From contig CM028131.1 in NCBI GenBank assembly GCA_016271365.2, positions 173,728,501 to 173,792,500 of the forward strand: a DNA stretch of 64,000 nucleotides, in the 5' to 3' direction. Origin of the DNA: Neoceratodus forsteri (lineage: Eukaryota; Chordata; Ceratodontiformes; Ceratodontidae). Shown in pieces: positions 21,932 to 34,345 of this stretch. The position numbers and the translations under genes were made by a program. Each line of letters opens with the position of its first letter. Positions within the stretch are counted from its first letter, which is position 1. The notes under the pieces are model-generated. The model was not told where the DNA came from, searched no databases, and was given only the letters and a program-made list of their open reading frames with translations.

Positions 21932-24483
21932 AAGAACTCTCCCCTACTTTCTGCATCTGAGGCAAAGCTGTCCCACCTCTGACTAAGCCCCATCTCATCA
22001 CCTTCCATGATTATGCAAGCCTTGCACCCCAATCCTTTCTACAGGATGTCTCCTGCATTGACTGGGCTGATTTGTATAAGGCTACTGATGTTCAATCTGC
22101 CCTAAATATCTTCCTAAACAACTTTCTAGCCATACAAGACCACCATTGTTGCCTGGTTACACGATGAGTTAAGCTGAGGAAAACCTGATGGCTAAAGGCC
22201 GATCTTCTTGCCAAGTTAAACAGGAGGGATAAGAGCTGGCAACGGTTCAAAACCTCCAACCTGCAAAGTGACTATAACCTCTACAGAGCTCAGAGGAATG
22301 CCTGTAAAAAAGACATCAGACATGCAAAAAGCTCTTACTGCAAAGAATTGCAAACAAACATTTATGGTGACTCCAGGAAATTCTGGTCCCATATCAAGTC
22401 TTTTCTGGGTTCTCACCAGCTCTCGTCACCTAGTGACATGATTCTTGAAGGCATAAATTTTAATAACCCTGAGACCATTACGAACTTTTTTAGTCGCAAA
22501 TTCTCTGACCTTTCAGCTCTTACCTCCTCCCTCCCTGTGTTGCAAATTCCTAATATTCCTCCTGCTAGATCAGCCCCCGTCTTCTATTTCAGGTCAATTA
22601 CATGTAGAGAAGTCTTTACTCTCCTACAGAAAGTCTCAGAGACTATGGCTACTGGCTCGGACACCCTGGAACCCAAACTATTAAAACTGACTGCACCTTT
22701 AATAGCTGCATCACTAGCTAGGATCTTCACTCTCTCCTTTAGTCAAAGCCAAGTACCTTATATCTGGAAGTCCACAAGGGTTAGTCCTGTTCTTAAAAAA
22801 GGAGATCCCAAAGACCCTGAAGACTATAGACCCATTGCCATCCTAGCTGTCCTTGGTAAGATCCTCGAAAAACTTGTAGCAACCCAAACTATTGAATTCC
22901 TGAGAAATATGACCTTCTAACTGCTGCACAGCATGGATTCTGCAAAGGTCACAGCACAACTACTGCTCTCCTCAAACTGACATCCGACACCCTATCTGCT
23001 ATTGATGCTGGCCTTCTCACAGGGGCAATCTTCATTGACATGACAAAGACCTTAGACTTGGTTGACCACCCTATCCTCCTCTCTACCCTGCATTCATTGA
23101 ACTTTGCACCTAATGTTGTAAATTGGTTTGATAGCTACCTATCAAACAGGACTCAAATGGTCAAATACAACTACGCCTTCTCGTGCAAGACTGGAATAAA
23201 TATTGGGGTGCCCCAAGGATCCATCCTCGGCCCACTCCTTTTCCCCATTTTTATCAATGTCATCACATCTACCCTATCGGTCACTTCTTCCCTTCTGTTT
23301 GCTGATGATATAGTGCTCTTTACCAGTGCCAAAGACATACATGACATAAATAAGCAACTCTCGTCTGACTTTCAAAGCACACAATCACGGTTGGCAAACC
23401 CCAGGCTGCTGTTAAATGATTCCAAGTCCAAAGTTATACTTTTTGGTGCAAACTCTAAAATCAAGCACTCCCAAAGTAATCTCAGAATCACAGCCTTGGA
23501 TTGCTCCACCATTGGATCTGTGACTTCTTTTAAATACCTTGGTGTTACCCTCGACCAATCACTAAGCTTTGATCTCCATATACAAAATGCTTGCAAGTAA
23601 TTGAACACAAAGCTGGGCATTGCCTATCACACCAGCTATGTGTTAACCCCTTCTACCAGGTTAGCAATAGCTCAAGGTATTTTACTCCCCTCGCTTACCT
23701 ATGGTGTTGCCACCTATACTGCTACTGCCAAGTCTAGTCTACACAAGTGGGACATCACCTACAACAGCATCTGTCGCTATGCTGCCTCTGCCCACTGACT
23801 TAAACACCACTGTCTCCTCTACTTGGACCTGGGTTGGCTACCTCCAAAGAAGACTAGGCTCTACTTTCTGAGCACTATCATAAATAGGATCATATCTTCA
23901 CAAACCCCTACGTCACTTGCAGAGTATTTGTCAGACAGCCCTCTCACTACGGATTGCGCTCGGTGGACAAGTCCCTTGTCTGTATCCATAGGTTCAAGTT
24001 CCTCCAAGGGAGTAAGTGCCTTTGCCATTCTAGCTCCCCAATATTGGAACTCCATCCCCCTAGCCATGCGCCTTGCTCCCTCTCACAAGGCCTTTAAGTC
24101 TGAGCTTCACAAGTATTTAGTACCAACAAATATTTGCTCCTGCTTCAAATCCCCTTAGCCCTCTCCCTCAATACCAGTACTGTCCTGCACTTATGCTCAG
24201 CTCTCTTTTCTAATTGCTTTTCTCTCTCTCTGAATCTATCTACACTCTTCATTGCATTAACTATTGTTAAGGTATACTGCTGAAATGTTTGATGCATTTA
24301 CCCATCTCTCTTGACCTAGTTTGTTTATTGTTGATGTTATTCCCCCAAAGATGTTCCTGTAAACATTGTCATACCTTATTGTTATTTTGTACTGTGTCCT
24401 CCCCGGGTCATGCCTGAAAATAGCCATGACCATGGCTAGTACACCTACCCGGTAAACAAAAACGAACTAACTAAATAAATAAA
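21932..24483 (+). mobile_element. L2-A: L2-like LINE, 5'-truncated, inserted into CR1-A
   Basis: Begins in the linker after the endonuclease. RT blocks follow: VLKKGDPKDPEDYRPIAILA, TAAQHGFCKGHSTTTALL, FIDMTKTLDLVDHPILLSTL (palm A, with D-to-L change in the usual KAFD), GVPQGSILGPLLF, LLFADDIVLF (intact motif C, about 23297), FKYLGVTLD and the C-terminal ILAPQYWNSIPLAMR. At least four frame breaks (22.92, 23.60, 23.80 kb and upstream) disrupt it. The 3' tail is TGCCTGAAAATAGCC, CCCGGTAAACAAAAACG and (CTAA)(ATAA)n up to 24483. The Jockey-group/L2 assignment is from motif style and tail. Confidence 0.8.
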
Positions 24484-24910
24484 TAAAGAACCATTGGGCC
24501 TTTAACAATAAAAGCTAGGGCCTGGCTTGGACCCTGAAGCAATGGCTGCGTGAGCTTTTTGCTCTGTCCCGACCTGGCACCTTTTATAGCCTTCTTTGCC
24601 GGAATGCTGGACTGAAGTTTATAAATTTCTGCTGGGGAAGTAAGTTTTATCCTTACGGAGGCTAGCGCTGCTGTTGAATTACGGGGAAAGATGTTCATAG
24701 TCTGATATTTAATTGTGAATAATTCAGAGGGATGTGTGGAAGTAGGCCATAAAGGCCCAAGCGTGGGGGAGCAGCAGATTTGTCAAATGTCGCCGACAGG
24801 CGGAGTGAGTGAAGCTGAGATCGGGAAGAGTGGAGGAGAGATCCGGGGCTGAAGAAGTTACCGCAGAGGCAGGTCTGAGAATTTAGACAAACTAAAGCTG
24901 CTGTTTTAGA

Positions 24911-25910
24911 ATGGAAGCTGCAGGAATCTCTGTGGGGGGGCAGTCTACACAGCTTGCTATACCCTCACAAGAGCAGATACCTGTCGGAGAGACGTTAGCC
25001 AACATCACAAAAATGCTGGATGTGCTCCTGGTCAGAGTGGATGATATAGGGGCTACGGTGGCAAGGAATATGGTGGATGTAAGGAAACTGGCAGACCAAC
25101 AAAATGTGCTGGATCAACGTACAGAGGAGTTGGAGAGGCAGTATTTGTCTGTGCTAAAGAGGCTTAAAGACCATGAAGACAAGCTTGCTAGATTGTGGCA
25201 AAGGGCAGAAGATCAAGAAAACAGAAGCAGGAGAAACAATATCTGGATACTGGGAGTACCGGAGGGGGCTGAGGGGCTGAACATGGAGAAATTCTTGAAC
25301 AACTGGCTTCTGAGATTGCTGGGCAAGAGGTGGAAGGAACCTGTGGGGGGTGGAAAGAGAGCATCGGATAGCGGGAAGGCCGGAGGGTACGAATGGGCCT
25401 AGAACAATTATTGCACACTTGTTGAAATACCCGGTGAAGGAAAAGCTACTGAGGGCTGCCAGGGAGTTAGGAGAGCTTAATTGGAAGGGCAACACAATTT
25501 CATTTTACTGGGACTTTTTGCAGGAAGTAGCCCTGAGGAGGAAGGCATATGGCCCACTAAAGAGAAATCTGGCTGCCAACTCTTTTCAATACAGGTTCAG
25601 AAGGCTGACTGCCCTACAGTTGTCTAAGGATGGCAGGTCATTTGTGGCTGAATCCCCTCGAGAAGCGGAGGCCTGGATAAATGGTCAATGGCCAGGGCTA
25701 CTGCCAAGATCCTCTCTCCCCAAATGCCTTTGGACCCTGAAAAATAATTTGCTCAAGGGACTGGAAAGAAGGCAAAATATAACCCAGGAGGATGGGAATG
25801 CCGATCTTTCAAGCCTAGGTGCAAAGGAGATCTCATTGCCTCTGCCTACAGGATCACAAGTGGCAGGTAAACACCATAAGACCACCCCCCTGACCGCGGT
25901 GGTTATTTAA
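24911..25910 (+). pseudogene. L1-A ORF1 (Transposase_22-type ORF1p)
   Basis: The start Met at 24911 follows an A-rich leader. Residues about 35-110 form a coiled coil (VDDIGATVARNMVDVRKLAD, VLDQRTEELERQ). At about 25207 the sequence reads EDQENRSRRNNIWILGVPEG, the signature entry into the ORF1p RRM. A frameshift near 25360 moves into REHRIAGRPEGTNGPRTIIA, then LLKYPVKEKLLRAARELG and ISFYWDFLQEVALRRKAY, the C-terminal domain. ORF1p binds L1 RNA as a trimer. Apart from the frameshift the 330-codon length is near the family norm. This copy looks younger than the 12.9-kb ORF1 relic. Confidence 0.85.
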
Positions 25911-27425
25911 ATAATGGGCATGAAACTAGGGGGCAGGAGGATTGGGCAACCCCCCCGCAATGGGACGTCTACATCAGTGGGCCAGGAGCCCTCAGCAGCT
26001 CACAACGAGCAATGTGGAGGCCTCTCCCCCGGCTAAATTCCTTAGAGCGGATGCCGAGACCCCAGCCATGAATGCAGCGCCAGAATTGAAGGTGGAGGAC
26101 CGGGAAGAGTCTATGGAGGGCTCGGAGGTGCTGGACTGGGCCGCTGAGGCTGATACAGATGAGCAAGATGGTGCCATGGAAGCGGGCTGTCTGAAGCCTG
26201 GGACTAAATCATATGCGAAGATGCTTAACCCGTCTATCAGGGGCTCCACTGCTAGGCATAAGGGGCAATTGTCACTAGCGGGTGTGGAAGGCTGAACAAA
26301 CTGTTGGACAATTTGGACACACCGTTCTGAGACTTTTTCCTTTTTTGTGTTTGCTTCCTATGAGCAGGTTGATAAGGAGCAGAGCAGCATGCGCAGATAT
26401 ATATTATGGCGCTTTCGCATTCCTTGCTCCCCCCCTTTTCTTCCCTAAGAGCGTTAGGTAGTGATGCTGGGGGTAGTGGGAAATAGGTACCCATTCCCCC
26501 TCCCTGAACACAACCGAGTAGCTGTTTCGATTTTGTCATTCCCTCCCTTATTACCCTTTTACTCCTCTGGTCTCTACTCTTAGAAATTCTTAAACCCTGG
26601 ATGCTGGTGGGCCTAACGAGTAGAGGCATAGAGATTTAGGGACTTGGGGGAAGTATATCCCCTGTTTTGATAGAGGCCTTGGCCAAACAGTCGAACTGCT
26701 GCGCGGAGAATATGTCGTCTGACAGTGCCCCCCTCGAGCTTACTCCTCCATTAGTCCCCCCAACTTATTAAAGTGATTCGCAGGTCAGCGCTAGCCTCCC
26801 TCCACCTCCTTCCCCCTCCTTTCCCCTCTGTTCCCCTTCCCCACCACTCCTCCCTTCCTTAGTAGATAGGCAAATGGGGCTGCTCTTTTATTAGAGTAGT
26901 CTCTGTGCTCCTCTCGCCTGGTACCTCCGGATCTTGCTGAGTTACAGAGATCCCTGGGGTCAGGTTGGGACAGGTTACCAGTAATTGGGTGTAACCTCTC
27001 CCTTGTCTTGGCTGGTGTTTGAAGCAGTGTAGCGTGAAGCCCCCCTTTGTTGTGGGTGGCTTCTTTCACACGTTTACTTCATCACCAGTAACTGTAGTGG
27101 TTTAGGAACCCTTAAGTGGGGTATAGATTCATAGCCTTTGTCTTACAAATAAGTAATATTAAGTTTGATATATAACTTGTTAAAACACTGTTTGTGTTTT
27201 TCTCTCCTTAAATTATCTCCAACCAGGTGGGATTTAGGTGGTTCCATATTTAGGTGCGAGGTGAACTCCTGCTGAACTACCCTCATCACTGATACCAGGG
27301 GGGCTCTGCTGTCGGTCAGGTTTTTGTATCTCTTACGAGTTCAGGGCTGGAGGGTCTGATATCTAGAGGGAAGCGTTGGGGTGAGCACCACACCAGTTTT
27401 AACTTTCTGTTTACACCCCGAAGGG
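25911..27425 (+). other. L1-A inter-ORF region
   Basis: About 1.5 kb between ORF1 and ORF2, longer than in mammalian L1. A 117-codon frame at 25942-26295 (E/D-rich, no domain) may be an extension of ORF1. Pyrimidine-rich tracts (CCTCCACCTCCTTCCCCC near 26800) are present. No further motif seen. Confidence 0.45.
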
Positions 27426-30400
27426 ATGGCAGCGACCGGGAAAGTGACAATGGGTCTTGGCTGGAGGTGTTTCTCCTGGAATGTGAAGGGGCTTAATCAA
27501 CCGACTAAAAGAACCAAAGTTTTACAGTTTCTGAATTCCATAGGGATGGATGTAGCCCTGCTCCAGGAGACGCACCTTACCAGTCAGACCATGCAGTGGC
27601 TGAAGAAACTCTAGGTAGGGATGGTGATCTCCAGCTGTGTCACGACTAAGCCTAGGGGAATGGCCATTTTAATAAGGAAATCTTTACCTTGGGTGGTGGA
27701 GGACAAGCGTTCGGATGGGCAGGGACGCTGGATAGCAGACCGGGTATCATATCTGGGTGGTCAACTATTGCTGGCTAATGTTTATGGTCATAATGCAGAT
27801 GTTGGGGAAATATACTGTGACCTCAGCCAAGCTATTTCGGACCTTACGAGTGGCTTCTCTGATGTCCCCATTTTGATAGGAGGGGATCATAATTTAGTTC
27901 TGGACATCTTCCTTGATAAATCTATGCCCACCCCACAAACACATCCTAAGGCTTTAACCAGTCTTACCAACCTGATGACAGAGTGGAGTCTCTGTGATAC
28001 CTGGAGGAGGGCCAATCCACAGGGATGAGACTATTCTTTTTATTCGTCGGTGCACAACACGCATAGCAGACTGGATTTTTGGCTCACAAATTATGCTGCT
28101 GAACCGGGGGTTATTAATGCTTCAATAGATAGCATTCTGATTTCAGACCATGCGCAGGTTTCCATTTTGTACTCTCCACTAGGACAGAGTGCCTCTTCCA
28201 CAAGGTGGTGATGTAATCCTACCCTGTTGCAAGACAAAACTTTTCATGCCTATATTAAAAAAGAAGCTGAAAATTACTTTGTTCTGAATACCTCGGGAGA
28301 GACCATGGCCTCGGTAGTATGGGAGGCATTCAAAGCGATGCTGCGAGGAAGAATCATATCTTTCTTGGCCGCTAAAGCGAAGCCAGAACAAAGACCATTT
28401 CCACACTCCAGGCATAGCTTGCGGCTCTGGAAAGGAAATTCAAAGTAAACCCTCGAGACCCGCTTAATTCCCCTCTTCTTTCTGCCATTACAGGTATAAA
28501 ATATCAACTCAATACTTTGTTAAATGAGAAGGCAGCCTGGCAGCTAATTTGCGCCAAGCATAAGTTCTGGGGGGATAAGGAGGGCAAGCTCCTTGTGTAC
28601 TATCTTTGCAAACAGCATGCAGCCTCCAGAATATTAGCTCTGAGAAATCCGCAGGGCAGAGTAGTATCTACTCCTAAGGCCATCAATATGCAGACTTATT
28701 ACCAAGAACTCTATTGTTCTAAGGCCCAGGTGTCGGAAGGGGAGCTCAGGGCATGGATGATCAAGTTGTTTGATGGGGTCTATCTCCCCAGGCTCTCCCC
28801 GAAGCAGAGGGCGGCTCTGAATGTCCCAATTATGGCAGAGGAATTGAGCTCTGCACTGTCCCAAATGGCTAAAGGGAAGGCCCCAGGCCCAGATGGTATG
28901 ACAGTGGAGTTATACCAGCTGTTACGAACTGAAATTACTGCACCTCTCCTGCAGGCTCTGCAGGAAGCCCAAGTGTCCTCAATTCTCCCTCCCTCTATGC
29001 AGGAGGCTCTAGTTACCTTAACTCCCAAAAAATCCTTGGATGTGCTAGACTGCGCCAACTTCTGGCCTATTTCCCTCCCATCAGTAGACACTAAACTTCT
29101 AGCCAAAGTCCTGGCAAATAGGCTGTCTCCGATGTTATCCACAGTGATACATCCCTCGCAAGCAGGTTTCTCTAATGGGAAATCAGGAACGGGCAACCTC
29201 TGACTAGTCCTCAACTTAAAGTGGATTGCCCTACGTTCAAATACTCCTATGGCAGCCTTGGTCTTAGACTACACTAAGGCTTTCAACTGGTTAGAGTGGG
29301 GATACTTGAAGGAAGTGTTACCTCTTTATGGGTTCAGGCCGGGGTTCTGTTCTTGGGTCTCCACTTTATACCATTTGCCCACAGCGAAAATTGTAGCTAA
29401 TCGAGATGTATCTCAGCCCTTTACTTTACAGAGAGGCACTAGACAAGGCTGTCCCCTTTCCCCTCTCCTTCTTATTTTGGAGCTGGACCCCCTGATACGG
29501 AAGCTCCTGAGCACCCCTGATATTACCAGAATACCAGTAAAGGAGCAAAACTTCCTAGTTAATGCCTATGCGGACGATATGCTGCTCACCCTGTCTAATC
29601 CAGGATGCTCCAACCCAATAGTTCTTCAGGTCCTGCAGGAGTTTGCCTCCCTGTCGGGACTGGTAATTAAGCAAAAGAAGACAATTTTATCCCCCCTTAA
29701 TGCAAGGTGCAATAGGGATTGCTTGCGGGACACGGATATTACCTGGGCACCACAGGGCTTCGTATATCTTGGGATTTACATTCCTTTTGCTTGAAGGGAT
29801 CTAGAGAAGGCTAACTTCTCCCCACTGATTGATGTTATAACGGCGGAGGTTCAGAGGTGGAGAAGATTGCAGTTCTCTCTAAAGGAAAAGATAGAGGCCA
29901 TCTGGATGTTTATTTTTTCTAGGGTGGCATATCTCCTTAATAACATTCCCATCCCTCTAACCTCTAGACCCTTCCAGCAGCTGGATAGAATTATCTCCCC
30001 CTTTATATGGGAAGGTAAAATGGCATGCTGGAGCCGAGCTGAGCTGCGGGCGCACCGGACTAGGGGAGGACTAGGACTCCCATGGTTTTTAGGATATCAT
30101 TTAGCCTTTCGTATGGCCCAAGCTACAAGTTGGTTTGCTGCCCCCTTGTCCCCTCCTCCTCAATGGGTGCAATTAGAAGCAGCCCTCCTACCCGACATTG
30201 CTCTCTTCTCGCTGCTCTCTGACAAGAGGCTGACAGGCAGTATGCTCTCGCCCATAATGTCAGAGACTTGTAGGGCATGGCACAAAGTGATGGCCCTCAC
30301 GGGCACTCCAAAGAAAGCATATCTCCCTCCGGTTAAGTATGCCCCTCTGTGGAATAATCAACTTAATAAGATAGATCACAGAATGATACAGTAGAAGCAA

Positions 30401-31197
30401 TGGGCTTCCAGAGACATACAAGTGGTGGGGGATCTCTTCCTCCCTGATGGGGTAATGGTTATGTCCTTCGAGCAGATGAGAGAAAAATATGGACTTGATA
30501 CTCGGGATTTCTGGAGGTACCTCCAGATCCAGAGTGGAACTGCCTCTCTCTTGTCAGAGTCTGCGGGAGTGGAGAGATGGAAATGTTTGACTACTCTGCA
30601 TGAATCCAGTAGGAAAAGGGGCTTGGTGGGAACCTTTTATAGAGTAATTATGGGGGCACAATGCGATAATACACTGGCAAGCCTTGTGGCTTGGGAAACC
30701 AAACTAAAATGCCCTTTCTCCCAGCAACTTTGGGAGGATTGTTTGAAAGCTGCCCACCTGGCATATGAGGATGCCAAAAGCCAATTGATCCAGTCGAAAA
30801 TCCTCCTCAGATGGTGTAAGACACCGGCAGTGCTTCATAGATTGAATATTACGAAACATGACAAGTGCTGGAGATGTGACGTCTCTCCGGCTCACCTACT
30901 TCATATTTTGTGGGCATGTCCAGTAGTCCAGGGGTTCTGGCAACAGGTGCTGGAGGACTGCTCCTGGGCAGACATTTGTCAACTGCCCAAGTTACGTTGG
31001 TGCTGGGGGATGTCTCCTTTCTGGGTCATCTGTCGACACCCACTAAGGCATGGGTATTGGTGGCCATCATGGAAGCAAAAGGGCTATTCTGAAGAGGTGG
31101 TGACTGCCCACCTTGGTCACCCAGTGGTGGCGGCTGTAATGCGACTTACTACTTTTGAAAATTTCTGCAATGGGAAGGACATCTCCCACATACTATA
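27426..31197 (+). pseudogene. L1-A ORF2: endonuclease, RT and C-terminal zinc knuckle
   Basis: ATG at 27426. Endonuclease motifs: FSWNVKGLNQPTKR (Asn), ALLQETHL (Glu), ILIGGDHNLVLD (GGDxN), HSRLDFW, and ISDHAQVSI (SDH, about 28135). RT motifs: GKAPGPDGMTVELY (28.87 kb), HPSQAGFSNGKSG, LDYTKAFNWLEW (palm A), GTRQGCPLSPLL and YADDMLL (intact catalytic pair, about 29567). The C-terminal cysteine motif CWRCDVSPAHLLHILWACP (about 30866-30920) is intact. In-frame stops occur near 27.61, 28.03, 28.21, 28.45, 29.20, 29.79 and 30.39 kb. It is the best-preserved L1 in the window in domain completeness. Confidence 0.9.
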
Positions 31198-31325
31198 AGA
31201 AATGGGACACATACCTACAATCACATATCTGTTCGGTCCCATCCCCCCATTTCACGACCCTCCGATAGTTTAAATAGTGATGTCCCTCACACCCCACTGT
31301 AGTTCACATCTTTTATAAGTGCTGA

Positions 31326-33792
31326 CTCATTTATTTATTTATTTGCTTTTGTTAACCAGGTAAGCACACTAGACAGCAAAGTGCCTATTTTCAGGAGCGA
31401 CCCAGGAGAGTTACAGGGTATCCATGAACACAAGATATAGGGTAGGGGTTACATGCAGGAACCGTGGGTTACATACAGGAGCCACATGCTCCGACAGTGG
31501 GTAATACAGTAGAGATTACATACTGGGGCAACATGCTCTGCCATAGGGTAATACAGTGATAACATCAAATAACAATTAGGAATTTGCAGCAAGAACAACC
31601 CAAGCAGGAGCAAAACATCAAAATTGTTAGGAGTACATATGTGTGTTATAGCCTGGCCTAGACACCTGTAGAGAGAAAGAGGACTTGGTGCTAGACCAGG
31701 TTAGGATAATGATTAAGAGCAATAACGCCACTCCACCTGGGGTGGTAAGTGCCAAGGAGGGTAATCAGCAGAGGAGATAGCGCTAGGAGAACTGCACACT
31801 GGGGGGGTGCCTGATTTATGTTTAACACAGGCAGATGGATGCGGTTTAGGAAGTTCCATAGGGAAGATTTGAAGCAAGGGTGGGAGGAGGCATGAAAATG
31901 AGCAGGAAGGGAGTTCCACAATTTTGGCGCATGGACGGTGAATGCCCGATCACCTGTGAGGGTGCGGGTCTTGGGGACCATGCGGGCCTGAGTTGCACGC
32001 GATCTGAGGTTGTAGACAGGGGAGGCATGTTTTAGGGGAAGGGGTGAGGCAGGAGTGACTGTTCTAACTATATTGTCGATGAAGTTACCAAGGATTTAGG
32101 TCTGGAGTTTTTCTGGGGGTAGCCACTCCAATCGGGAATAGAGCTCACAGCAGTGCATGAGGCGGGGGCTGAGAGTATGAAGCGGCATATGTTGTTGTAG
32201 GTAGTGTCCCATTTGGCAAGGCTAGAGGTTGGGACAGTTGCAAAGGCAACAAGCCCATAGGAGAGTGTGGGAAGGAGAATCCCCTTAGCTATAGCAAGCC
32301 GGGCTGTGGGGGTGAGGCAGTCTTTAGCTCTGTAGGCTCGGCCGATCATGCCATTCGTCGTTTTACAAATGTTCCGAATGTGCGAGGAGAGATCCAGTTG
32401 GGGATCGAGGGTGACACCTAGGTATTTAACAGAGTCAGTATTCGGAAGGAGGGAGTCACTTGACCCATGGATTTTAAGGGGGATCGTGCAGGAGAAGGTT
32501 TTGGCAATGGAGCCAAAGAGCATGGCCTGTGTTTTCTTCAGGTTCACAGTGAGTTTGTGTCCATCAAGCCAGTTCCTGATAAGAGAGAAATCAGAGTTGA
32601 GCTGGGAGTTGATGGTGGTGATGTTCTGTGAGCTAGCGAGGATGACTAAGTTGTCAGTGTAAAGAGTTTGGTGCCCATTGGTAGTGGTGGACAGCAAATC
32701 ATTAATGAACAGGGAGAACAGGATGGGTCTAAGGATGGATCCTTGGGTCACCCCGCTGTTCACTGGGGAGAGGGTTGAAATGGTTCGATTAAAGCAGGTG
32801 TATTGCTGCCTACCCCCTAGATAATTGGCGAACCAGTCAAGGGCATGGAGGGAGAATCCATGAGACTGCAGGGTGGAGAGAAGGAGGGGATGGTCCACCC
32901 AATCAAAGGTCTTAGATAGATCAACGAAGATGGCCCCGGTCAATTTGCCTTGGTCAGTTGTGGACCGGATCTTGGTGGTAACCATGGTCAGGGCGGTCGA
33001 TGTGCTGTGCCCTTTTCTGAAACTGTGCTGGGTAGGGGATAGAACATCGTGTCCCTGGAGGTAGTGGGAGAGTTGCGAAGCAACCTCCTTTTTGAGGAGG
33101 TTGCTGGCAGCGGATAGTATAGCAATGAGGTGGTAAATATTGACATCTTTTGGGTCACCATGTTTAAGGACAGGGATGACCATAGCAACCTTCCATATGT
33201 CAGGGAGGATCCCTGAGATAAGTGAAGCGTTGAAGATGTGAGCGACCGGTCGGGCGAGGAGAGGAGCCCCCAGGCTAAGTAGCTTCAGCTCTAGGTTGTC
33301 GTGGCCAGCTTCCATATGGTGGGAGAGGCTGGCAAGGAGTTTCTGGGTCTCACCAACAGCGATTTGTTTAAGGTAGAAGGGGGGATGGGGAGATGCTCTC
33401 AGAGGTTTTGGGGCAGAGGGTAGGGAGGGAGTGTGAGCTGGCAGGTCAGAGAACATGCGGTTGAAAAAAGTGGCGATGGTTAGGGGGTTGTCACAGTTGG
33501 TACCCCCGATGAGCATATCAGTGAGTTGTTCCTTGGCCAACCCTCTGACAAAGTTTTTCACATTTATCCAGAAGCGCCGGGGGTTATTGGCCGAGGCAAG
33601 CAGGGCAGCTCTGCAGTACTCACTTTTTGCAGCACGTATGGCTTTCTTACAGGAGTTTCTTAGCTGGCGATACTCCAGAAGGTTGTCATTATTGTGAGAG
33701 AGCCTGTGTTTTACCCAGCTTTTGTCACGCTGCTTCATGAGGGACAGAAGGTCACTATGGAGCCACTTCGTAGCTGTGCCTCTAACTCTCAT
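31326..33792 (-). mobile_element. L2-B: L2-like LINE inserted in the L1-A 3' UTR
   Basis: The minus-strand frame 33792-32068 is 574 codons without a stop, the longest open frame in the window. Motifs in order: ADLLS-like LHSDLLSLMKQRDKSWVKH, VIPVLKHGDPKDVNIYHLIA, SPTQHSFRKGHSTSTAL, FVDLSKTFDWVDHPLLLSTL (palm A), GVTQGSILRPILF and YLGVTLDPQLDLSSHIRN. The catalytic motif C is YTDN instead of FADD. The last C-terminal part (LTGDRAFTVHAPKLWNSLP, 31.7-31.98 kb) is in another frame. It ends in TCCTGAAAATAGGCACTTTG, CTTACCTGGTTAACAAAAGC and AAATAAATAAAT. The 5' end is truncated after the endonuclease. CTCAT at 31326-31330 and 33788-33792 may be the target duplication. Confidence 0.85.
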
Positions 33793-34345
33793 CTTGGAAA
33801 AGGGTACGTGCCTATTTTACAGTGGGACATTAATTATGGGATGATCGAGGCTAAGGATAGTCTGGGGCTTTTCCCTCATAATGCATGGTCTGCTGTTAGT
33901 CTGGCTTAATTCATATAATCCGGTGTCACTAGGCACAGGACCTATCTGTGGAAGACTTGGTAAAAACTGAGTAAGGTGGAGGGACATGGAATATATGGTA
34001 TGGAATTGGTCAGAATAGTGTAGGTACGAGGAACTCCGGGAGACCCCTCCCAGTTGGATGATGATGCTACAGTTTCAGAGGCTGACTGTTTTATATATAT
34101 GGGTGGACTCAGTATTGTGAGCTTGAAGAGTAGTAGAGCCCTGTAAAGTGAGGACTGAATGTAAGAAGATAATTGCACAGTTGATGATGTCAGAGATATA
34201 TTATTCCTTGGTGTAACACTGTAATGTGTAATCATGTTTGAGACATGGTAGTTTTGTAGCAGGAGACTGGCTGGAGAGCCCCTGCAGTGGTTGGAAAAAT
34301 CTGAAAAAACTAATAAAATTTTATATGATTAAAAAAACAATAAAA

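Larger units (their letters stand above)
24484..34345 (+). mobile_element. L1-A: near full-length L1-clade LINE interrupted by L2-B
   Basis: 5' UTR 24.48-24.91 kb, ORF1 24.91-25.91, inter-ORF 25.91-27.43, ORF2 27.43-31.20, and a 3' UTR split into 31.20-31.33 and 33.79-34.34 by the minus-strand L2-B. The end AATAAAATTTTATATGATT then A-rich (AAAAAAACAATAAAAAC) is a plausible polyadenylated 3' terminus. The left edge abuts the (AAAT)n tail of L2-A, an A-rich target typical of L1 endonuclease. The target duplication is not clear because both flanks are A-rich low-complexity sequence. Confidence 0.75.
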
